64,000 bases of DNA from CAWARU01 sp963805795. Its GTDB lineage: Bacteria > Pseudomonadota > Gammaproteobacteria > UBA6186 > Azoamicaceae. A model generated the notes under the pieces. The model was not told where the DNA came from and did no database searches. It worked only from the letters and a program-made list of their open reading frames with translations. The translations under genes were made by a program, and so were the position numbers. Positions within the stretch are counted from its first letter, which is position 1. The number at the start of each line of letters is the position of its first letter. The stretch covers positions 124,001 to 188,000 of the forward strand of contig CAWDVG010000002.1 in assembly GCA_963805795.1 (NCBI GenBank). Direction: 5' to 3'. Shown piece by piece: positions 43,271 to 53,309 of the stretch.

Positions 43271-45169
43271 TTATACATCGGCCAAATTGCCCTTTACTTC
43301 TAACCACTGACGTCGATCAGACGCACGTTTTTTGCCTAATAGCATATCCATCATCGCACCGTATCGTCATTCTCTTCGTAATGGTCAGTTGCACTAAACG
43401 ACGCGTATCGGGTGCCATAGTGGTTTCCCGCAATTGTAAGGGATTCATTTCACCCAAACCTTTAAATCGTTGCATCACTAATTTTGGTTTTACTTTTTCA
43501 GCTGCAATGCGATCTAAAATGCCTTTTTTTTCATCTTCATCTAACGCATAATAAACTTCTTTGCCAACATCGATTCGATATAGGGGCGGCATGGCAACAA
43601 AAACATGTCCTGCTTCCACTAAAGCGGTTGAAAATGTTTCACAAAAAGCGCACATAATAAAGTTGCAATATGCTGCCCATCAGAATCGGCATCTGCCAAA
43701 ATACAAATTTTGCCATAGCGTAATTTTTCAAGCGAAGATTGGCCAGGATCAACGCCTATGGCCACGGCAATATCATGCACTTCTTGTGATGCTAACACTT
43801 CATTGGAATCCACTTCCCAAGTATTTAAAATTTTTCCGCGCAATGGCATCACTGCTTGAAGATCTCTATCTCTTGCTTGTTTTGCAGAGCCACCCGCAGA
43901 ATCCCCTTCTACTAAAAAGAGTTCAGAACGTTGCGGGATCTTGTAAGCTACAATCGGCTAATTTTCCGGGTAATGCAGGTCCTGTCGTTACTTTTTTACG
44001 TGCAATTTGTTTGCTGCACGCAATCTCTTTTCTGCATTTTAATCACAAAATTGCAACGATCGCTGTGCCTAATTGCACATGTTGATTCAGCCATAAACTA
44101 AAGGCATCTTTCACCACCCCAGACACAAAAGCAGCAGCATTGACGTGAAGATAATCGTTCTTTGGTTTGACCTGAAAATTGAGGATCTAACATTTTAACA
44201 GACAAACAAAACTGATTTTTTCCCAAACATCTTCTGGTGCAAGTTTAACTCCACGCGGTAATAAATTTCTTAATTCACAAAATTCTCGTCATGGCTTCCA
44301 ATAAACCGGTTCGTAAACCATTGACATGCGTACCCCCTTGAGCAGTGGGAACTAAGTTCACATAACTTTCTTGTAGGATTTCTGAACCTTCGGGCGTCCA
44401 AACCAATGCCCAATTAGCAACTTCATCATTCCCTTCAAAATTACCCTCAAAAGGTTCTTCAGGAGTAAAATTTCGATTCTCCCATTTGTTCCAATAGATA
44501 GCCTTTAAGCCCAGCTTCATAAACCATTCTTCCTTTTCTTTATGTTGTGATCATCTTCAAATTGAACCCGAAGCCAGGACATAAAACAGCTTTTGCTTGT
44601 AATAGAATGTTTAATTGTTTGACTAGATATTTTTGGATTATCAAAATATTTTGGTTCTGGCCAGAATTTAACGGTGGTGCCTGTTTCTTAAGCGTTTGTT
44701 TTCCCGACGACTTTTAAGTTTACTGACTCGATCACCTTGTTCAAAGGCCATATGGTAGACCTTGCCATCCCGTTTTACCCAAACTTCTAATCGTTTAGAA
44801 AGGCATTCACAACTGAGACACCCACACCATGCAAACCACCAGAAAAATGATAATCTTTTTGAGAAAATTTTGCTCCGGCATGCAACCGAGTTAGGATTAA
44901 TTCAATTCCAGGTAATTTGTGTTCGGGATGAATATCAACCGGCATTCCCCGACCATTATCAGATGACTTCTAAAGAACCATCGCTATGTAGAATAACGGA
45001 GAATAAATGTTGCATGACCACTGATGGCTTCATCCACACTATTATCAATGACTTCTTGCGCCAAATGGTTAGGACGGGTGGTATCGGTATACATACCAGG
45101 ACGTTTACGTACCGGATCTAATCCACTTAAGACTTCAATAGATTCAGCTGTGTAACTTTTCTTTGACAT
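43271..45169 (-). pseudogene. parE: DNA topoisomerase IV subunit B, frameshifted
   Basis: This is the ATPase and TOPRIM subunit of topoisomerase IV. The start MSKKSYTAESIEVLSGLDPV and the GHKL motif EVIDNSVDEA are intact. The frame is then lost near 44990 and again near 44970, 44850, 44710 and further on. Recognisable blocks occur in order: DNGRGMPVDIHPE, FSGGLHGVGVSVVNA, ESYVNLVPTAQGGTHVNGLR, EGDSAGGSAKQARDRD, CILADADSDG, RFKGLGEMNPLQLRETT and MDMLLGKKRASDRRQWL at the end. Both insertions and deletions of single bases are needed to restore the frame. The total span equals a normal 630-residue gene. Confidence 0.9.
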
Positions 45170-45320
45170 ATCCGTTCCTCAACACTTCATCTGTCCATAT
45201 TACTGTAGAATGAGATTTTTTTCTTATTCCCTCGAATAAAATATCGTATACTTCGGTCTCACTTAGGTTGAATTTCTAGTTAATTCTTTTAGTTTAGTTT
45301 TTTTAGAGGGGTACAGTACA

Positions 45321-47421
45321 GTGATGTTAGAAGCCCAAATATTAATTGTGGTAAGTGGTGTTCTCGCTTTATGTTATGGCTTATTTGCAGCCGGGATCGT
45401 CTTTAAATCCCCCACAGGTAATGAACGCATGCGCGAAATTGCCCTGGCCATCCAAGAAGGTGCAAATGCTTATTTAAATCGTCAATATAAAACCATTGCC
45501 GTTGTGGGAATTGTGCTCGCTATCGGTTTATATTTTGTGTTGGGTCAATATGCTGCCATTGGTTTTATCATAGGGTCTACTCTCTCGGGCTTAGCAGGAT
45601 ACATTGGGATGGGTGTTTCTGTTCGGGCCAATGTCAGAACCACAGAAGCCGCTAAAACGGGTCTTGCGCATGCTTTAAACATTGCTTTTAAAGCGGGTGC
45701 CATTACAGGCTTTTAGTTGTTGGCTTGCTCTTTTAGGTGTCGCTGTATACTACATTATTCTCAAAAAGTTAGAGATGCCTCAACGCACTTTAATAGAAGC
45801 TTTATTGTCTTTAAGTTTTGGTGCTTCGCTTATTTCTATTTTTGCACGATTAGGCGGCGGTATTTTTACTAAAGGTGCAGACGTTGGCGCTGATTTGGTC
45901 GGAAAAATTGAAGCAGGTATTCCTGAAGATGACCCACGTAATCCCGCTGTCATTGCCGATAACGTTGGAGACAACGTCGGCGATTGCGCAGGCATGGCCG
46001 CCGATCTATTCGAAACTTATGCAGTTACCATTGTCGCAACCATGTTATTGGCTAAAATTTTAGCCCCCGTTGCGCTTACAAGAAACATTGATGATTTATC
46101 CACTTTTAGTATTGGTGCCGTTTGTATTTTAGGCTCCATTATTGGTACTTCAATTTGTACGTCTTGGCAAAGAGCCAAAATATCATGTCTGCGCTTTATA
46201 AAGGATTAATTGCTGCCAGCTATTATTTCAGGCATTTTCATTATCGGTGTGACCGATTGGTTAATTGGGATTCAAACCTCTTTTGAAATCGGTGGATAAA
46301 ACTCTCACCGGGCTTAAGCTTATTAATTGTGCCTTAGCCGGTTTAATCGTCACCGGCTTACTGGTTTGGATCACAGAATACTATACCTCGACGCCTTTAG
46401 ACCCGTTCGAAGTGTCGCCAAGGCTTCCTTAACAGGGCATGCAACCAATATTATTCAAGGTCTTAGCATTTCAATGGAATCCACCGCATTACCGGTATTA
46501 GTCATTTGCTGCTGGTATTTTATTTACCTATTTATTACTGCAGGTCTTATTTGGTATTGCCGTTGCAGCCACCACCATGCTGGCTTTAGCAGGCATCATA
46601 ATTGCTTTAGATGCTTATGGTCCTGTTACAGATAATGCAGGTGGCATCGCAGAAATGTCTACATCTGGATCATAGAGTTCGTCAAGTCACCGATGCGTTG
46701 GATGCGGTCGGAAACACCACCAAAGCTGTCACCAAAGGCTATGCCATTGGTTCTGCGGGCTTGGCCGCATTAGTTTTGTTTGCAGCCTACACCGAAGATC
46801 TCAAACATTATTTTTCACATTTGGATATTAATTTTATCATTGCATGATCCTTTTGTGGTTGTTGGTTTATTTGTGGGTGGATTATTGCCTTATCTTTTTG
46901 CTTCCTATGGCATGATGGCAGTAGGACGTGCAGGTGGACAAGTGGTATTAGAAGTGCGTCGACAATTTCGAGAAATTAAAGGCATTATGGAAGGCACTGC
47001 AAAACCAGAATATGGTACTGCGGTTGATCTCCTAACCAAAACGGCCATTCGTGAAATGATTATTCCTTCGCTAATGCCCGTATTAGCTCCTATTATTTTA
47101 TATTTTGTCATTCATTTTATTGCTGGGCAAGCAGAAGCATTTACCGCTTTAGGCGCGATGCTCGTTGGTACCATTGTGACAGGGCTATTTGTTGCCATTT
47201 CCATGACATCCGGTGGTGGCGCTTGGGATAATGCCAAGAAATACATTGAAGATGGGCATCATGGAGGTAAAGGTTCTGAAGCGCACAAAGCTGCGGTAAC
47301 AGGAGATACCGTAGGGGATCCTTATAAAGATACCGCAGGTCCCGCAATCAATCCCATGATTAAGATTATCAACATTGTTGCTTTGTTGTTAACAGCTATT
47401 TTAGCGAAGATGGCTTTATGA
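45321..47421 (+). pseudogene. hppA: Membrane-bound proton-pumping pyrophosphatase, frameshifted
   Basis: HppA uses pyrophosphate hydrolysis to pump protons across the inner membrane. Conserved blocks are present in order: DVGADLVGKIEAGIPEDDPR, DNVGDNVGDCAGMAADLFE, ALDAYGPVTDNAGGIAEM, and GNTTKAVTKGYAIGSAGL. Lys after GNTT marks the potassium-independent class. The last stretch (46860-47421) is intact to the C-terminus. Breaks occur near 45712 (one T missing from a T-run), 45730 (one G missing), 46150-46230, 46290-46400, 46500, 46665 and 46840. The frame and family sequence resume each time. Confidence 0.9.
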
Positions 47422-47430
47422 TATAAAAAA

Positions 47431-47447
47431 GGGCCCCATTGGGGCCC
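47431..47447. terminator. Bidirectional terminator between hppA and the barrel gene
   Basis: GGGCCCC-ATT-GGGGCCC, a 7-bp all-GC stem with a 3-base loop, has AAAAAA on the left, which is a T-run for the minus strand. It lies between convergent genes. Confidence 0.8.
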
Positions 47448-47480
47448 TTCCCACTGTACATCAAATAATTTTTTAATTAA

Positions 47481-48107
47481 TTAAAATTGATAATACAAAC
47501 CTACACCAGCTGAGGTGATATTTTTGATGTGTTTGTTACCTTGTTGATAACGAAGCATCAAACGTGCACCTAAGCAATCATCGAACTTATAGGCAAGACC
47601 TGCACCCACTCTCACACCCGCTTTGCTGCTTTTTTGTGAGAATGATTGATTGGTCCCAGCTACATTAAAGTTATTTACTGACACACTAGTAGAAAGAAAT
47701 CCAACACCAAGGCTACCAATCGCATCAATTTGATCAGCAATAGGTAAATATCCCATTGCATCAATATAGGCATTGTTCGCTCTAATCTTACCATTAGCAT
47801 TTGCAATTTTTGGTGTGGCTAAGACATTATAGCCAGCTTCTAAACCCGCATATTCATTCAAGCGTGTTCCAATAAAGCCAGACACCCCAGCTCCATTTTT
47901 TCCAAATAGCGGTTTGTTATCTGTTCTAAAAAGGGTAAGCCCCTTGTTGTCAGTTAATGTTTTTGGACTGTTATAGCGGTTTGCGCTAACTTCCGCACCC
48001 AAATACACTTTTGGATCTAATTCAAAACCTTCGGCAGCTACAATACTTGACACAAGCATGGTACCTGACAAAGCGATAGTGACTAACTTCTTCATATTCA
48101 TTGTCAT
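47481..48107 (-). CDS. Outer-membrane beta-barrel protein (opacity/OmpA-like)
   Basis: The protein has 208 residues with a signal peptide (about 1-25, ending IVAAEG) and GGAGG 7 bases before the ATG. Repeated amphipathic strands (VSGFIGTRLNEYAGLEAGY, VRVGAGLAYKF) and the C-terminal GVGLYYQF indicate a small barrel. Legionella and Coxiella relatives carry several such porin-like proteins; the exact role is unknown. Confidence 0.8.
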   Translation of the reverse strand: MTMNMKKLVTIALSGTMLVSSIVAAEGFELDPKVYLGAEVSANRYNSPKTLTDNKGLTLFRTDNKPLFGKNGAGVSGFIGTRLNEYAGLEAGYNVLATPKIANANGKIRANNAYIDAMGYLPIADQIDAIGSLGVGFLSTSVSVNNFNVAGTNQSFSQKSSKAGVRVGAGLAYKFDDCLGARLMLRYQQGNKHIKNITSAGVGLYYQF

Positions 48108-48171
48108 ATTACTTCCTCCAACTTATTTTGATGTACAGTATCAAACTATGTACTAGGATGATACATGAGTT

Positions 48172-48272
48172 GATTAGGGTGTCAAGTCTGGACAATGGAC
48201 AAATCTCTATGTTCAAATTAACAACTATAATTTCATCAGATTTGTTTATTGTCCAGACTTGACACCCTAATC
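48172..48272. repeat. 25-bp perfect inverted repeat, MITE-like
   Basis: Arms at 48172-48196 (GATTAGGGTGTCAAGTCTGG...) and 48248-48272 are perfectly complementary; with two mismatches they extend to 35 bp, leaving a 31-base centre. The element lies between divergent genes (barrel protein and rimB), so it cannot simply be a terminator. No coding capacity. Confidence 0.7.
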
Positions 48273-48349
48273 TCTCTTTTAAGCTAATCTTAAATAATGT
48301 ATTCTGGTTGTAATTTCTAGCATTTTACATTGTTTGTCATTGAACTATC

Positions 48350-48889
48350 ATGATTCATAAAAAAAAGTCTCATCATACCATCATACAAGCTTCAGAAATC
48401 CTGAGTCATAAAACTCCTAAATTACCTGTGGGCTGGCAGGAATGGTGTGCTCTGCCGCAATTGCATATTCCAGCCATCAAGGTAAAGCTGGATACAGGGG
48501 CTAAGACTTCAGCTCTGCATGCCTGGGATGTAAAACCCGTTCAGCGTCATGGCGAGCATTACATACATTTTATTGTGCACCCATTACAACGCAATATGCA
48601 GTTAACTCAAATATGCCATGCTAAACTTATTGATCACCGGGTTTTTATCAGCTCCAATGGACAAAAAGAATGGCGTTATGTTATCTCAACGAGCATCACG
48701 TTAGGGATTCGAAGTTTTGAAATTGAAATATCTCTCACCAACCGTGATACCATGGCTTTTCGAATGATTTTAGGCAGGGATGCACTCAAAGGACAAGTGA
48801 TTATTGATCCTGGAAAAATGATGCGACAGGGTAAATTAACTAAACGTCAAATACGTTCTCTTTATTTAGATGCAAAGGCCCGATCATGA
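48350..48889 (+). CDS. rimB: RimK-associated ATP-dependent zinc protease-like protein (RimB family)
   Basis: The 179-residue protein belongs to the PF05618 family, a retroviral-like aspartyl protease fold. It has the active-site loop VKLDTGAKTSALHA near residue 45 and FRMILGRDALKG near 140. It lies directly upstream of rimK, the arrangement in which the RimB protease trims the glutamate tails that RimK adds to ribosomal protein S6. The first ~20 residues are basic. Confidence 0.85.
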   Translation: MIHKKKSHHTIIQASEILSHKTPKLPVGWQEWCALPQLHIPAIKVKLDTGAKTSALHAWDVKPVQRHGEHYIHFIVHPLQRNMQLTQICHAKLIDHRVFISSNGQKEWRYVISTSITLGIRSFEIEISLTNRDTMAFRMILGRDALKGQVIIDPGKMMRQGKLTKRQIRSLYLDAKARS

Positions 48890-48917
48890 ATAAGAGTGAT
48901 CATGAACAAGGTTGAAC

Positions 48918-49805
48918 ATGAACATTGCTATTTTAACTCATAATACGCATTCTTTAAGCCATAAACGCTTAGTTGAAATTGGCAATGAACGCGGACATAA
49001 AATGTCTATTATCAATATTAGTTATTGCTATATGAATATTTCGGCGAATAAACCTGCCATCTATTATCGTAGCAATGAAACTTTTGATAATTTAGATGCT
49101 ATTATTCCACGCATCAATCGTGAACATACCTACTATGGAACTGCACTCTTAAGACAATTTGAACGTTTGGGTATTTTTACTTTAAATAGTGCGCTATCCA
49201 TTATCTTAGCCCGTGACAAGATTCGTGCATTACAACATCTGGCTAGGCATCAATTGCCCATGCCATTAATAGGCATAGCAGATTCCCCACAGGAAAGTGA
49301 AGAATTAATTGATTTAGTGGGAGGCGTGCCGCTGATTGTGCGTTTATTAGAAGGCATAGAAGGGAAAGGGAGCATTATTGCCGAAACCCCGCAGGCCGCT
49401 TTAAGTGTCATTAATGCATTTAAACAGTTAAAAAATAATATTTTAGTGCAAGAATATATTAAAGAAGCAGATGGCCAAAGTATCCGCACGGTGGTTGTGG
49501 GTAATAAAGTGATTGGGGCGGTATTAAGAAAAACGGCTTTATCGAGTCATGAAAAACGCAAATTTTCAGATCTAACACCCATCGATATCACCCCTCTTGA
49601 ACATAAATTAGTCTTAAAAGCCACAAAAAAAATGAAATTAAATCTCGCTTATGTTGATTTTTTGCGTTCGAATCGAGGTCCTCTTGTATTAGATCTGGAA
49701 GCTTCCCCTAATATAGAAACATTAGAAAAAACCACCAATATTGATATTGTCACACCTATCTTTGAGTTTATTGAAGGGGCCATGTCGTTACCGGTTACGG
49801 TTTGA
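48918..49805 (+). CDS. rimK: Ribosomal protein S6 glutamate ligase RimK
   Basis: RimK is an ATP-grasp ligase that adds glutamates to the C-terminus of S6. ATG 48918 has AAGG 6 bases upstream. Blocks: AIIPRINREHTYYGTALLRQ, LARDKIRALQHLA, VGGVPLIVRLLEGIEGKGSI, ILVQEYIKEADGQSIRTVVV and VLDLEASPNIETLE. The last residues GAMSLPVTV come from a repeat shared with the nudF tail. About 295 residues, normal length. Confidence 0.94.
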   Translation: MNIAILTHNTHSLSHKRLVEIGNERGHKMSIINISYCYMNISANKPAIYYRSNETFDNLDAIIPRINREHTYYGTALLRQFERLGIFTLNSALSIILARDKIRALQHLARHQLPMPLIGIADSPQESEELIDLVGGVPLIVRLLEGIEGKGSIIAETPQAALSVINAFKQLKNNILVQEYIKEADGQSIRTVVVGNKVIGAVLRKTALSSHEKRKFSDLTPIDITPLEHKLVLKATKKMKLNLAYVDFLRSNRGPLVLDLEASPNIETLEKTTNIDIVTPIFEFIEGAMSLPVTV

Positions 49806-49905
49806 AGGGGCCAGGTTTGAAGGGGCCATGTCGTTACTGGTTAGCTTGTTACTGGTTACTGGTTATGAATTTTTTTAGGCTGTAACAAGTAACGACATGG
49901 CCCCT
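49775..49905. repeat. Repeat cluster at the rimK and nudF 3' ends
   Basis: AGGGGCCATGTCGTTAC occurs at 49775-49791 inside rimK, again at 49821-49837 between the genes, and inverted at 49889-49905 inside nudF. The last two form an 18-bp perfect inverted repeat (49821-49838 and 49888-49905) that could act as a terminator for both genes. Confidence 0.75.
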
Positions 49906-50501
49906 CTATTTAGCTCCAACCATTGTAATGCAATAACAGCAGATGCGCTGGAAATTTTACCTTGTTTCAGCAGCGCAAAACTTTCGCTAGAAGGCATAAT
50001 ATGAACTTTGATATCCTCTCCATCATGCTGCAATCCATATACTTGCCCCGTCCGCCCTGCTTTCGTAATGCCACAATAAATCATCGTTCTTTCATTGGTG
50101 ATCCCAGGACTCACCCAAAAATGACAAATCGGAATTAAAGCTTCTATCTTACATCCAGCCTCTTCCATCGTTTCTCGATGCGCGCAGCTTTCAGCATCTT
50201 CTCCTTCATCGATTTGACCCGCAACAATATCTAATATCCAAGGGCCCAATGGATCTTCTAAGACCCCCACTCGAATTTGTTCTATTAGCATCACTGCATC
50301 TTGTTTCGGGTCATATAAAAGTACTGCTGCTACAGGGGGTCTTTGTACTAACTCTCGTTGTATAGGATGACTACGACCGCCCTTAAATAAGTTGAATTCC
50401 AAGGTGTATCGTTTTATTGGACAATAGCCCGAATACATTTTTTCTTCTTTTACGATGGTATAATCCTGATGACTAAATTCTGGTTCCCATATTTTGTTCA
50501 T
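49875..50501 (-). CDS. nudF: ADP-ribose pyrophosphatase NudF
   Basis: This Nudix hydrolase splits ADP-ribose to AMP and ribose-5-phosphate. ATG 50501 has GGGAG 6 bases upstream, in place of a TTG at 50516. The Nudix box fits G-x5-E-x7-REUxEExGU: GQIDEGEDAESCAHRETMEE followed by AG. About 208 residues. The C-terminal RGAMSLLVTA is encoded by the repeat shared with rimK. Confidence 0.93.
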   Translation of the reverse strand: MNKIWEPEFSHQDYTIVKEEKMYSGYCPIKRYTLEFNLFKGGRSHPIQRELVQRPPVAAVLLYDPKQDAVMLIEQIRVGVLEDPLGPWILDIVAGQIDEGEDAESCAHRETMEEAGCKIEALIPICHFWVSPGITNERTMIYCGITKAGRTGQVYGLQHDGEDIKVHIMPSSESFALLKQGKISSASAVIALQWLELNRGAMSLLVTA

Positions 50502-50550
50502 GATATACTCCCTCAAGTCAAAAGAATCGCAAAAAAGTCAGCTATCAGAT

Positions 50551-51204
50551 ATGAATTTAAACAGCGCTCGTTATAATATGGTACACCAACAAGTCCAACC
50601 TTGGGATGTGTCTAATCCAAAAGTACTTGAATTAATGCTAACCATTCCACGTGAGCGTTTTGTTCCCCAGGCATTCCAGCATTTGGCCTTTAGCGATACT
50701 TCAATACCTATTGCTTGCAATCAGGTTATGTTAGCTCCAAAAATTGTCGGGAGACTTTTACAAGTTCTAGATTTAAATTCCAACATGTCGGTACTAGAGA
50801 TTGGTACGGGCACAGGTTATGTGACTGCGTTACTTTCGCATTTAGTTAAAAAACTAGTGAGCATTGAAATCTTCCCAGAGTTGTCTATAGAGGCACATGA
50901 TATTCTAACTTCCTTGTCTATTCACAATGCGCAATTAGAAATGGGTGATGCGGTGAGGGGTTGGCCTAACACAGGCCCTTACGATGCCATTATTGTGACA
51001 GGTTCCATGCCCGCACTTCCTCAGGAATTGTCTGATCAATTATCTCTGAATGGAAAACTATTTGTCATACTAGGCACAGAGCCCGTGATGTCTGCTTTTT
51101 TATATGTTCGTCAAGACAAAAACCAATGGTTAAAAAAATCCTTATTTGAAACGGTAGTTCCTCCTCTCTTAAATGCACCAGAAGTCAGAGGCTTTCAATT
51201 CTAA
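50551..51204 (+). CDS. pcm: Protein-L-isoaspartate O-methyltransferase family protein
   Basis: This SAM-dependent methyltransferase has about 217 residues from the ATG at 50551 (MNLNSARYNMVHQQVQPWDV), a start that aligns with the family; the frame itself extends to 50494. The SAM-binding motif is VLEIGTGTGYVTALLS. It belongs to the branch that lies upstream of tolC in many gammaproteobacteria and may not repair isoaspartate as classic Pcm does. Its stop overlaps the tolC start (TAATG). Confidence 0.85.
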   Translation: MNLNSARYNMVHQQVQPWDVSNPKVLELMLTIPRERFVPQAFQHLAFSDTSIPIACNQVMLAPKIVGRLLQVLDLNSNMSVLEIGTGTGYVTALLSHLVKKLVSIEIFPELSIEAHDILTSLSIHNAQLEMGDAVRGWPNTGPYDAIIVTGSMPALPQELSDQLSLNGKLFVILGTEPVMSAFLYVRQDKNQWLKKSLFETVVPPLLNAPEVRGFQF

Positions 51205-52610
51205 TGCAGTATGTACAACATTTAAAATTCTTAAAACTCTTAAAGTTCCTAAGGGGCTTAAGATACTTACAACAGTTATCCTACTTATTCTCCTGTTTAT
51301 GCATTGCTTTTGGCTTATTTCTTTCACCTCCTCTTCATGCTGAAGATCTGTTGACTGTCTACCAGTTAGGATACTGTAATGATCCCGTGCTACGAATTGC
51401 CAAGGAAACATTTCTGGCCGCCAGAGAAGCATTGCCTCAAGCGAGAGCACAATTTCTGCCCGTGGTTAAAGCATCTGCAACACATGCTGAATTTACAATT
51501 GGAGGAATACCAGGATTTTTGGTAAATCCCGGGAATACAATCCCTACAAATGAATCCTTTTTTTCTAATGTCTATAATATTTCTTTAACGCAACCCGTAT
51601 ACAACTTTGGTTTTTGGGCACAATGGGCACAGGCCAATGAAACCGTTAAAGCAGCCAATTTAACCTATGCAGCCGCCGAACAAGATTTGATTTTAAGATC
51701 GGCTGAACGTTATTTTAATGTATTAAAAACCCAAGATAATCTCACTTATGCAACGGCACAAAAAACTGCTTTCAAAAAACTATTAGAACAAAGTGAGGAA
51801 CGATATAAAGCAGGTTTAATCACTATTACAGACGTTGAAATTGCCAGAGCACGCCTTGATAACGCAGTGTCTCAAGAAATTGCTGCAGAAACCAATCTTG
51901 AAAATGAAAAAGTACGATTGCGAGAATTGACTTGTGTCACAATTAGGGACTTTTCCATTTTAAAAAACCAATTACCTTTATTAGCGCCCGATTGCACTAT
52001 GGAAGAATGGGTTAGCAAAGCACTTGCGCAAAATCTTGAATTACAAGCAGCTTGTTTTACTTCTATTGCCGCTAAAGCCGATATCAAGATCAAACAATCG
52101 GATCATTTACCCACAGTGAATATCGTAAGCGACTTTTTTTATGCAGACCCTGCACCCACCAGCAGCAATCGCTTTGCAACTTCAGAGGTGGGATTACGAG
52201 TCAATGTTCCGATCTTCAGCGGAGGCGGCACTAGCTCTAAAGTTCGGCAATCTGTGCATAATTATCTTAAAGCAGACAGCGACCACGAAAGACTGGTTCG
52301 AGTAACCGATAGTAACACCCGTCAAGCTTTTCTTAATATTCATACCAATATTGATCAGGTTACTGCTTTAACGCAGGCCGTTACTTCCAATGAAGGGGCC
52401 TTAAAAGCCACTACAGAATCTTTTAACAACGGCACGCGCACTATTGTCGATGTCTTAAATTCCGAAACGGATCTTATCCGCGCCAAAACAGATTTAGCCA
52501 ATGCTAAATATAATTATATTTTAGAAACTTTAAGGTTAAAGAAAGCGGCAGGCATGCTTTGCCCCGAAGATCTGGCGCATATTAATACTTGGTTGGTTCT
52601 GGTTCGTTAA
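51204..52610 (+). CDS. tolC: TolC family outer-membrane efflux protein
   Basis: TolC trimers form the outer-membrane channel of type I secretion and multidrug pumps. Of 468 residues, the first ~46 are a long signal peptide ending LHAED. Two outer-membrane efflux repeats follow, with VYNISLTQPVYNFGFWAQ and EVGLRVNVPIFSGGGTSSKV marking the strands before each long helix pair, and RTIVDVLNSETDLIRAKTDL near the end. Coupled to the upstream methyltransferase gene. Confidence 0.93.
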   Translation: MQYVQHLKFLKLLKFLRGLRYLQQLSYLFSCLCIAFGLFLSPPLHAEDLLTVYQLGYCNDPVLRIAKETFLAAREALPQARAQFLPVVKASATHAEFTIGGIPGFLVNPGNTIPTNESFFSNVYNISLTQPVYNFGFWAQWAQANETVKAANLTYAAAEQDLILRSAERYFNVLKTQDNLTYATAQKTAFKKLLEQSEERYKAGLITITDVEIARARLDNAVSQEIAAETNLENEKVRLRELTCVTIRDFSILKNQLPLLAPDCTMEEWVSKALAQNLELQAACFTSIAAKADIKIKQSDHLPTVNIVSDFFYADPAPTSSNRFATSEVGLRVNVPIFSGGGTSSKVRQSVHNYLKADSDHERLVRVTDSNTRQAFLNIHTNIDQVTALTQAVTSNEGALKATTESFNNGTRTIVDVLNSETDLIRAKTDLANAKYNYILETLRLKKAAGMLCPEDLAHINTWLVLVR

Positions 52611-52663
52611 AATTAAATGCAATTTGATTGATAATATGAGTATAAACACTCACGATTAACCAC

Positions 52664-52680
52664 GTATGTTGCGGTCTGAC
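52664..52680 (+). repeat. 17-bp direct repeat, left copy
   Basis: GTATGTTGCGGTCTGAC. The identical sequence is at 53748-53764, and the two flank the toxin-antitoxin module. Confidence 0.6.
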
Positions 52681-52737
52681 GTTGTCGTCGTTCCATTGGC
52701 TACTTGAATAGCCAATTAATATTTGAAGGAAAAATAA

Positions 52738-52848
52738 ATGCTAGGTGATAGTGATCTTCGTGAATTAATTTCAGTAACGAAACCGCGCATTAATTTAACA
52801 GAAACCGTTATTGAAAAAGCTGTTGCAAGGTCCCAACAGAACTTTTGA
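52738..52848 (+). CDS. Possible small protein (36 residues)
   Basis: The ATG has AAGGA 7 bases upstream. The product MLGDSDLRELISVTKPRINL and 16 further residues matches no family I know. It lies between tolC and the convergent toxin gene; it may be a truncated antitoxin or a chance frame. Confidence 0.3.
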   Translation: MLGDSDLRELISVTKPRINLTETVIEKAVARSQQNF

Positions 52849-52880
52849 CGAAAGAAAATAGAATTTACCTAGTCAATATA

Positions 52881-53309
52881 CTAAGCTCTATGTTCATGAA
52901 TGATTGCCTTAGGTCTATCCCAAATAGCAGTAGACAAATGTTGTAATAATATAGAATCTTTTGTAATAAGGGGGTAACTTCTGGCCAACGAAGAAGCTGC
53001 AATAATTCGATCAAAGGGATCACGAGTCCAGTTTATCTCAGTGGCTTTTTTTACGACAGTTTCAAATGGAAGATCGTCTACTTTTAGATCTATTTTAATC
53101 TGTAGATCTTCAATAATTTCCTTTGAACTACAATTTATTCGTCCAATTTCTTTTAAATACTGAATTTCAAGTTGCACTATGGGGCAAATCAGAAGATCGT
53201 TTGATTCAATTAGAATTTTTGCAGTTTCAGGTAGCCGTTCTACATCATCAGTATATAACCACACTACAACATGAGTATCCAGATATATCGCTTCCATAAT
53301 ATTTTTCAC
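52881..53309 (-). CDS. PIN-domain toxin (VapC-like)
   Basis: This is a PIN ribonuclease of 142 residues: YLDTHVVVWLY at the N-terminus, Glu of CPIVQLEIQYL, RDPFDRIIAASSLA and LITKDSILLQ. The GTG start overlaps the antitoxin stop by four bases (GTGA) with AAGGA just upstream; an ATG four codons later is an alternative. It pairs with a Phd/YefM-type antitoxin rather than a VapB, a common combination. Confidence 0.88.
   Translation of the reverse strand: MKNIMEAIYLDTHVVVWLYTDDVERLPETAKILIESNDLLICPIVQLEIQYLKEIGRINCSSKEIIEDLQIKIDLKVDDLPFETVVKKATEINWTRDPFDRIIAASSLARSYPLITKDSILLQHLSTAIWDRPKAIIHEHRA

Noticed and set aside
43561..44085. 174-codon plus-strand frame
   Set aside because: It lies opposite recognisable ParE blocks and is a by-product of that gene.
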